Of a stretch of DNA of 11,949 bases, positions 7,435 through 11,949 are shown one piece after another. Source of the stretch: Vicinamibacteria bacterium (GTDB lineage Bacteria > Acidobacteriota > Vicinamibacteria > Fen-336 > JAGNNV01). Under the pieces are notes generated by a model. It was not told the origin of the DNA and did no database searches. It worked only from the letters and a program-made list of their open reading frames with translations. The first letter of the stretch is position 1; each line of letters opens with the position of its first letter. The DNA is taken from assembly GCA_016650185.1 (NCBI GenBank), contig JAENWE010000244.1:1-11949 (forward strand), given 5' to 3'. The translations under genes were made by a program, and so were the position numbers.

Positions 7435-8568
7435 CTACCGCTGAGGTCCAGGCTCCGGTTCCGGCTTCGGCAGCAGCCGCCGAAAGTGAACGCTCCAGGC
7501 GGCGGATCGGTAGCGGATGAGCTTCAAGAGTGCGAGGTCTACCCGCCCGGCGTCCGACAGGGCGGACGCGTCATACAGATCGAAGCCATCAGGCTGGAAG
7601 GACAGAGTCAGGTATTGGCCCGCTTGAACCGCGTTCTGCATGTCCTCGAAACTTGGAACGTCGCCGCCTCCCCACTGTCCGCCGAGATCGTGAGGCGAAT
7701 GGGTGTGCCAGCCTCCCACGTACCGCCCTCGCCAGGTTGCGCCGGCGATGAGGGCAAACTGCTCTTCCGGACTGAGGGAGAAGGTGGGGGCGGCGTTTTG
7801 AACCAGGGTGGCAACGGCCCGGCGTACCTCCTCCGGGGAGTTTGCGAGCCCGAGCTTCCATCTTCCCAGGGCGGCTCGGAGCAGGCCGTGGGTGTCGAGA
7901 GAAGCAATGCCGGCGGAGGGTCGTTCGTACAGGGAGGCGACCGCCCCGGGGTCACGTCCGGCTCTGGTAAGACGGAGCGCCAAGGACCATTTTGGATCGT
8001 TGGCCTCAACCAGCCGTAACTCCGCGTCGAGGGTGGCCTCGCCCCCGACCTCCGGAGTCAGCCACTGGCCGGAAATCCACGCGCCGCGCCTGATCGCGCT
8101 CTCGAACAGGACACGAATACGGTCGACTGACTCGGGGGCGAGGGTGGCGGCAATGAGCTGTTCGTGAGTGATCGGATGGTCGCTGGGGGCGGCAAGACCG
8201 TACCACTGGTTCAATCGATCCAGGACCACGGCGAGGGGCGCCGAAATCGCAAAGGACAGGCGATGATTTTCCTCGATGCGCAGGTCCCGCGGAAAGAGCC
8301 TGTAGGGCGCCTGATGCTCCTCTACCATTACCCATGAGACGAGCTTCCGCACTTCCGCTCCAAGGCCCTGATAGTCGGCATTCGCGATCGCCGGAAGAGC
8401 CTCCCGCGTGACGGCGTCCTTGAGCAAGATCCCATCCGTCGAATTCGCCTGGGCTCCGGCGAGGAGAAAGCCGCATGCGATGGTCGCATGGAGGTCGATA
8501 AGTTTCAGGTTCGTGGGAAGGGCTCCATAGGCCAAGCCTATGGCAACGGGTCCGAATCCGCCGACCAC
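7435..8568 (-). CDS. Orphan protein with a JAMM/MPN-like metal motif near the C-terminus
   Basis: I do not recognise this 377-residue protein as a whole. Residues 1-265 match no family I know. At 283-309 a stretch resembles the JAMM metalloprotease core: YVGGWHTH gives His288-x-His290, and PSFEDM gives Ser306-x-x-Asp309, as in the RadC pattern HxHP...PSxxD. The His-to-Ser spacer is 15 residues instead of the usual 7, filled by a Gly-rich loop. A catalytic Glu is not obvious at the usual distance of about 50 or more residues upstream; Glu268/269 are closer than expected. The domain continues with LTLSFQPDGFDLYD and ends in a Pro-Glu tail. The N-terminus (residues 21-41, ending AGAQA) is hydrophobic and could be a signal peptide if translation begins inside. 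The annotated GTG at 8568 has no ribosome binding site, so the start is uncertain. Reading frame, codon use and the tight fit between neighbours support a real gene. Confidence 0.75.
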   Translation of the reverse strand: MVGGFGPVAIGLAYGALPTNLKLIDLHATIACGFLLAGAQANSTDGILLKDAVTREALPAIANADYQGLGAEVRKLVSWVMVEEHQAPYRLFPRDLRIEENHRLSFAISAPLAVVLDRLNQWYGLAAPSDHPITHEQLIAATLAPESVDRIRVLFESAIRRGAWISGQWLTPEVGGEATLDAELRLVEANDPKWSLALRLTRAGRDPGAVASLYERPSAGIASLDTHGLLRAALGRWKLGLANSPEEVRRAVATLVQNAAPTFSLSPEEQFALIAGATWRGRYVGGWHTHSPHDLGGQWGGGDVPSFEDMQNAVQAGQYLTLSFQPDGFDLYDASALSDAGRVDLALLKLIRYRSAAWSVHFRRLLPKPEPEPGPQR

Positions 8569-8611
8569 GGCGGATCATGATCGAGAGTCGCGGATCGCCT
8601 CGCGCCGAGGA

Positions 8612-9976
8612 TCAGGATCGCGAGCGGCGGTCGGCCTCGCGGAAGCGGTCGGCCAGGGTCTTGACGAATTCACCGGCCCAAGTTTGCAGGCCGAGGGTTT
8701 GCGACAACGTTTCGCCGGTGACCACTCGGACCACGAGCGTCTCCGTTGCCTCCACGGTGGCGCTCCGCGGCTCGTCCGAGAACACCGCGGTTTCGCCGAA
8801 GACATCCCCCGGCCCCAACTCGCGAAGGATCACAGGCTTTCCCTCGCTTGCCGCCGTCACCACGCATCGTCCGCTGACGATCACGAACGCCTCGTTGCCC
8901 GGTTCACCTTCACGAATGACCACGCTGCCCTTCTCATAGGTGCGCCGCGGAGCGCGCTCCCCTCCTCGCTGGAAGGCCACCACCTGTTGCTGGAGGTCGA
9001 GGACGCTCGGATGGCGATCCTCCGGACGCGGGGCCATGGCCTTCATGGCGATGGCGGCGAGAACGGAGGGGATCGAACGCGTGGGTGTTCGCTCCGTCGG
9101 CGGAATCACGGCTCCCCTGATCGCCGACGTGATGATCGCGACCACGGTCTGGCCGGCGTGCGGCCTCTGCCCGGTCAGAATCTCGTAGAGCATTCCACCC
9201 AGCAGGAATACGTCGGTCCGCTCGCCGATCTGGGGCTCAATGCGCAGCGCCTGCTCAGGACTCATATAGGCGGGGGTTCCCGTCGAGGCATTTCCCGGAG
9301 AGGAGGTCTTCAGCAGCGCGGGCTGCTCACCCCGGGGCCGGTAGCGTGCGATTCCCCAATCGACGACGTACACCTGCCCGAATGGCCCCAGCATGATGTT
9401 GTCCGGCTTCAAGTCCAGGTGGATCACGCCGCGACTATGGGCGAAGGCCACCGCGTCGCACACCTTGACGAAGATCGACAGCACGGAGTCGAGAACGTCG
9501 GATGGCCAGGGCGGGGGTGGGAGGGTCCGCAGGTAAGTGCTGAGCGAACGGCCCTCGATCAGCTTCATCACCAGGGAGAGCGCTCCATCGGGCGCTTTGG
9601 CGAGGCGATACACGGGAGCGATGTTCGGGTGATCGATCAGGGCGGTGATTCGCGCTTCGTCGATGAATCGCTGCACCAGGGACTGGCGGTTGCTGAGCGA
9701 GGGCAGCATGACCTTGATCGCGACCAGTCGCTGCAGGTCATCATCGAAAGCCCGCCGCACCGCGCCCATGCCCCCCCGGCCGACCTCGCCGCGATCGAGA
9801 TAGGGAGCCGGGAGGCTGAGGGTAAGCGACTGCCGCCCGGCCTCCTTGTCGACCTGGGTCTCCACGAAGATCTGGGTCTTCGCGTTCTCCACCTCTTCAT
9901 GCTCGGCCGCGAGCGTGCGGGCCAGCTCTTCGACCTCCTGAGGATCGGTCTCATGAGGGGGCTTGGCAGCGGTCAC
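8612..9976 (-). CDS. Hanks-type Ser/Thr protein kinase with C-terminal cyclic-nucleotide-binding domain
   Basis: A 454-residue soluble kinase-sensor fusion. Residues 1-55 form a polar, Glu-rich lead. The kinase domain spans about 58-335: Gly-rich loop GEVGRGGMGAV at 63-73, ATP-anchoring Lys88 in VAIKVM, Glu107 in helix C, catalytic loop HLDLKPDN at 186-193 (Asp188, Lys190, Asn193), DWG at 206-208, TGTPAYMSPEQ at 232-242, and Asp255 in TDVFLLG. All core catalytic residues are present. From about 345 a CNB domain follows, with GDVFGETAVFSDEPRSATVEA at 390-410; FGE (393-395) and Arg404 match the phosphate-binding cassette that binds cAMP or cGMP in CRP and PKA. No transmembrane segment is visible, unlike PknB with its PASTA ectodomain. 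The start is a GTG without a ribosome binding site. The likely role is cNMP-gated phosphorylation of unknown targets. The following gene begins 43 bases after its stop. Confidence 0.9.
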   Translation of the reverse strand: MTAAKPPHETDPQEVEELARTLAAEHEEVENAKTQIFVETQVDKEAGRQSLTLSLPAPYLDRGEVGRGGMGAVRRAFDDDLQRLVAIKVMLPSLSNRQSLVQRFIDEARITALIDHPNIAPVYRLAKAPDGALSLVMKLIEGRSLSTYLRTLPPPPWPSDVLDSVLSIFVKVCDAVAFAHSRGVIHLDLKPDNIMLGPFGQVYVVDWGIARYRPRGEQPALLKTSSPGNASTGTPAYMSPEQALRIEPQIGERTDVFLLGGMLYEILTGQRPHAGQTVVAIITSAIRGAVIPPTERTPTRSIPSVLAAIAMKAMAPRPEDRHPSVLDLQQQVVAFQRGGERAPRRTYEKGSVVIREGEPGNEAFVIVSGRCVVTAASEGKPVILRELGPGDVFGETAVFSDEPRSATVEATETLVVRVVTGETLSQTLGLQTWAGEFVKTLADRFREADRRSRS

Positions 9977-10023
9977 GGGTGAAGTGTAGTCGCAGGCGTG
10001 GTTGTGATCTACTTCCTGGCGTC
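9977..10023. promoter_or_regulatory. Divergent kinase-argA intergenic region
   Basis: Only 47 bases separate the two divergent starts, so both promoters must overlap each other or the coding regions. On the minus strand, TACACT (9983-9988) resembles a -10 element whose expected start site falls at or next to the kinase GTG, which has no Shine-Dalgarno sequence; a leaderless mRNA would fit. No good -35 accompanies it. On the plus strand I see no convincing promoter or ribosome binding site before the argA ATG. Confidence 0.3.
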
Positions 10024-11331
10024 ATGCGCCCCACCGACCTTCGCGGCATCCTCAGATACGTGCCCCAGTTCCGGGAGAAGGCCTTCGTGGTGGCCATCGA
10101 CGGAATGATCGTCGAGGACGAGAACTTCCCCAACCTCTTGATGGATGTGGCCGTCCTCTGGTCCTTGAATGTGCGCGTGGTTCTGGTGCACGGAGCGGCC
10201 GCCCAGATTCAAGCTCTCGCGAAGAGGAACGATGCCTCGCCTTCCGATCTGGAGGGGTCGGGGGTCACCAATGCCGAAACCCTGCAGTTGGCCCTCACCG
10301 CCGCGAACCGTCTCACCCATGAACTTCTTGAGGGTTTGAGCGCCGCCGATCTGCGAGGGGCCAGCACGAATGCCGTCATCGCCCACCCATTGGGAATCCT
10401 TCGCGGCGTCGATCACCTTCATACGGGTCGGGTCGAACGTATCGACACGGAGTTCATTCACAAGCTCATGGCGAGCGGGATCGTGCCAGTGATCCCGCCG
10501 CTCGGCATGGACGGGGATGGCCACTCCTACCGCGTCAACTCCGACTCCGTGGCCCTCGAAGTGGCGAAGGCCCTGGGCGCGGTGAAGCTCATCTTCGTCA
10601 CCGCCGCAGATGGTTTGAGCCTCAACGGGTCGTTGGTTCGGCAGGTCTCGGTGGATGAACTGGAAAAAGCCCTTCACGAGGGCGCCATCGGCCCGGCCGA
10701 AGTGTCGAAGGCGCGCCACGCCGTCGCCGCCTGTCACGCGGGAGTGCCGCGTGTTCATGTCATCAACGGCCAGGTCGACGAAGGCCTGCTGGCCGAAATA
10801 TTCTCCAACGAGGGCGTGGGCACGCTCGTCTACGCGAACGACTATCGGCAGATCCGGCGGGCCCGGAAACGCGACCTGCGCAGCCTTCAGCAGTTGATCC
10901 GGGCCTCGGTGGAGAGCGAGGAACTTCTGCCTCGCACCCGTGCTGCCATCGAGAAACAGCTGGACGACTACTACATTTTCGAAGTCGACAAGAATCCGGT
11001 CGCCTGCGTGGCCCTGCACCAGTATCCTGAAACCCAGCAAGGGGAGCTCGCCTGTCTGTGCGTTCGGGTCGGGCACGACAACCAGGGTGTGGGCAGGAGG
11101 ATGGTCCAGTTCGTCGAGGACCGCGCGCGTGAGTCGGGCCTCAAGTCGCTCCTGGCTCTCTCGACCCAGGCCTTCAACTTCTTCCAGTCGAAGGGCGGGT
11201 TCTCAGAAGGCAAGCCGGACGACCTGCCCCAAAGCCGTCGCAAGCGTTACGAAGAGAGCGGCCGCCGGTCGAAGGTTCTGGTGAAGTCGTTGGCGCCGGA
11301 AGCTGCCGCTTCGAAGGTCCGCGCCAGCTGA
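10024..11331 (+). CDS. argA: Amino-acid N-acetyltransferase (N-acetylglutamate synthase), first step of arginine biosynthesis
   Basis: This 435-residue cytoplasmic enzyme transfers acetyl from acetyl-CoA to glutamate, close to the length of E. coli ArgA. Residues 1-265 form an amino-acid-kinase-fold domain: RYVPQFREKAFVVAIDG at 11-27 is the family's N-terminal signature, VLVHGAAAQI at 53-62 the glycine loop, and YRVNSDSVALEVAKALGA at 169-186 the nucleotide-site-derived region. The linker EIFSNEGVGTLVYANDY at 258-274 is highly typical of ArgA. Residues about 275-425 form the GNAT domain with NQGVGRRMV at 353-361 as the acetyl-CoA pyrophosphate loop. In this family arginine is normally a feedback inhibitor acting on the kinase-like domain. 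I chose the ATG at 10024 because homology begins there; an in-frame GTG at 9979 would add 15 Cys/Arg-rich residues that do not fit. No other arg gene is nearby. Confidence 0.94.
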   Translation: MRPTDLRGILRYVPQFREKAFVVAIDGMIVEDENFPNLLMDVAVLWSLNVRVVLVHGAAAQIQALAKRNDASPSDLEGSGVTNAETLQLALTAANRLTHELLEGLSAADLRGASTNAVIAHPLGILRGVDHLHTGRVERIDTEFIHKLMASGIVPVIPPLGMDGDGHSYRVNSDSVALEVAKALGAVKLIFVTAADGLSLNGSLVRQVSVDELEKALHEGAIGPAEVSKARHAVAACHAGVPRVHVINGQVDEGLLAEIFSNEGVGTLVYANDYRQIRRARKRDLRSLQQLIRASVESEELLPRTRAAIEKQLDDYYIFEVDKNPVACVALHQYPETQQGELACLCVRVGHDNQGVGRRMVQFVEDRARESGLKSLLALSTQAFNFFQSKGGFSEGKPDDLPQSRRKRYEESGRRSKVLVKSLAPEAAASKVRAS

Positions 11332-11343
11332 CCAGGGGCTCGA

Positions 11344-11426
11344 CCTCGCAGTGACGGAAAGGGAATGAAATGGGCGCCCGTCATCGCGAAGGCCTCGTCG
11401 TTCTGCGTGGCCTGAGGCGATCTCGC
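11344..11426. repeat. Degenerate dispersed intergenic repeat, GTCATTGCGA type
   Basis: The minus strand of 11346-11357 reads CCGTCACTGCGA and the plus strand of 11378-11389 reads CCGTCATCGCGA. These are 12-base inverted arms differing at two positions, 20 bases apart. The right arm continues into AAGGCCTCGTCG, then a GGCGATCTC segment at 11416-11424. This order resembles the dispersed repeats found between genes in many bacteria, which read GTCATTGCGAG ... GCAATCTC and translate in reverse as EERSDEAIS-like peptides. The site, between two convergent genes, is typical for such elements. The resemblance is from memory and this copy is degraded. Confidence 0.4.
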
Positions 11427-11478
11427 CGTCGGTGGCCTCACCGTCCATGGTCCGCGACGATCACGTCATTGACGGCGG

Positions 11479-11949
11479 TCAATTCCCCGGTGGTCGCCCG
11501 GGCGGAGTCACCGGCTTCATCTTGAACTCCCTCGGCGGCTCCGTCCCAAGCAGGTGCCGCACGAAGTAATCCCAGCGACGCCGCATGACGTAGGGGCCGT
11601 CGGCCCCGTAGCCGTGCGGCTGGTAGGGCAGAAGGATCAGATCGAAATCCTTGTTGGCCTTGATCAGAGCGTCCATCACCAGGTACGTGTTCTGGGGCGG
11701 CACGTTGTTGTCCATCATCCCGTGCATGAGCAGCAGATGGCCCTTGAGATCCTTGGCGGATCGCTGATTGGCCTCCACGTCGTAGCTGTCCGGCGCGTCG
11801 CCTTCGCCCGTTACCAGCAAGCCCTGATAACGCTCGCCCCAATCGTCCTCGTACACGCGCTGGTCGTGGTTGCCCGACTCGGAAATGCCCACCTTGAAGA
11901 AGTCGGGATAGCGGAACATCGCGTCGGCGCTGATGAAGCCGCCGCCCGA
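11479..11949 (-). CDS. S9-family serine peptidase (dipeptidyl-peptidase-IV type), C-terminal part (5' end outside window)
   Basis: The frame is open to the right edge, giving 156 visible residues of the alpha/beta-hydrolase domain. The first visible codons read SGGGFISADAMFRYPDFFKVGI. In S9 peptidases this follows the nucleophile elbow (GHSGGG), so the serine codon at 11947-11949 is very probably the catalytic Ser. Numbering visible residues from it, Asp80 in HGMMDNNVPPQNT and His112 in PYQPHGYG complete the triad. The block MDALIKANKDFDLILLPYQPHG is characteristic of the DPP-IV branch. A Pro-rich tail follows the last helix (YFVRHLLG). Such enzymes are exported and remove N-terminal dipeptides, often after proline; specificity cannot be judged without the missing beta-propeller. 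The gene converges on argA, with 147 bases between the two stops. Confidence 0.9.
   Translation of the reverse strand, partial: SGGGFISADAMFRYPDFFKVGISESGNHDQRVYEDDWGERYQGLLVTGEGDAPDSYDVEANQRSAKDLKGHLLLMHGMMDNNVPPQNTYLVMDALIKANKDFDLILLPYQPHGYGADGPYVMRRRWDYFVRHLLGTEPPREFKMKPVTPPGRPPGN

Noticed and set aside
7435..8568. The JAMM-like gene as evidence of a bacterial ubiquitin-like conjugation system
   Set aside because: No E1-, E2- or ubiquitin-like gene is present in the window, and the motif itself is atypical.
8540..9982. A 480-codon open frame antisense to the kinase, longer than the kinase itself
   Set aside because: The minus-strand frame has a full set of kinase and CNB motifs. The plus-strand translation is His/Arg/Gly-rich with no motif, as expected for an antisense shadow in GC-rich DNA.
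10009..11076. A 355-codon open frame antisense to argA
   Set aside because: It mirrors a clearly recognisable ArgA sequence, and its own translation shows no domain or motif.
11468..11483. ATTGAC-GGCG-GTCAAT inverted repeat over the S9 peptidase stop codon
   Set aside because: Only six base pairs with no T-run after it, and partly inside coding sequence; likely chance or a minor RNA structure.

Overview
This is a GC-rich bacterial chromosome segment, densely coded and mostly read from the minus strand. The organism is most likely an Acidobacteriota-type or similar Gram-negative soil or water bacterium. This rests on a roughly 990-residue TonB-dependent receptor with an N-terminal carboxypeptidase-regulatory-like domain (a family strongly expanded in that phylum), a Hanks-type kinase with DWG in place of DFG, and several exported peptidases. 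The assignment is an inference from gene content, not from a marker gene. I see no phage, transposase, CRISPR, rRNA or tRNA signal.

Layout, left to right. (1) 2-742, plus strand: C-terminal part of a gamma-glutamyltransferase-like Ntn-hydrolase whose glutamate-binding pocket looks diverged. (2) 795-829: a strong GC-rich hairpin terminator for the receptor gene, which ends against it. (3) 865-3837, minus: TonB-dependent outer-membrane receptor. (4) 3838-4138: a 301-base gap holding its leader, ribosome binding site and a small palindrome. (5) 4139-9976, minus: five closely spaced genes, transcribed in this order: a Ser/Thr kinase with a C-terminal cyclic-nucleotide-binding domain; an orphan protein with a JAMM/MPN-like His-x-His...Ser-x-x-Asp motif; a small phospholipid-N-methyltransferase-like SAM methyltransferase; a secreted M28 zinc peptidase; and a class-V PLP enzyme with a Tat-like leader. 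(6) 10024-11331, plus: N-acetylglutamate synthase argA, divergent from the kinase across only 47 bases. (7) 11332-11478: a convergent gap containing what looks like a degenerate dispersed GTCATTGCGA-type repeat. (8) 11479-11949, minus: C-terminal catalytic end of an S9 (dipeptidyl-peptidase-IV-type) serine peptidase; the window edge cuts at the probable nucleophile serine.

A plausible common theme is peptide and amino-acid scavenging at the cell surface: a TonB importer, an S9 dipeptidyl peptidase, an M28 aminopeptidase-type enzyme and a GGT-fold hydrolase, with a PLP enzyme immediately after the M28 gene. The kinase, JAMM-like protein and methyltransferase at the front of the minus-strand run look like a separate signalling or maintenance module. 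Whether all five genes form one transcript cannot be settled from sequence. The items most worth a second look are the orphan JAMM-like protein, the kinase-plus-cNMP-sensor fusion and the diverged GGT pocket. I do not see a complete, clearly new multi-gene system.
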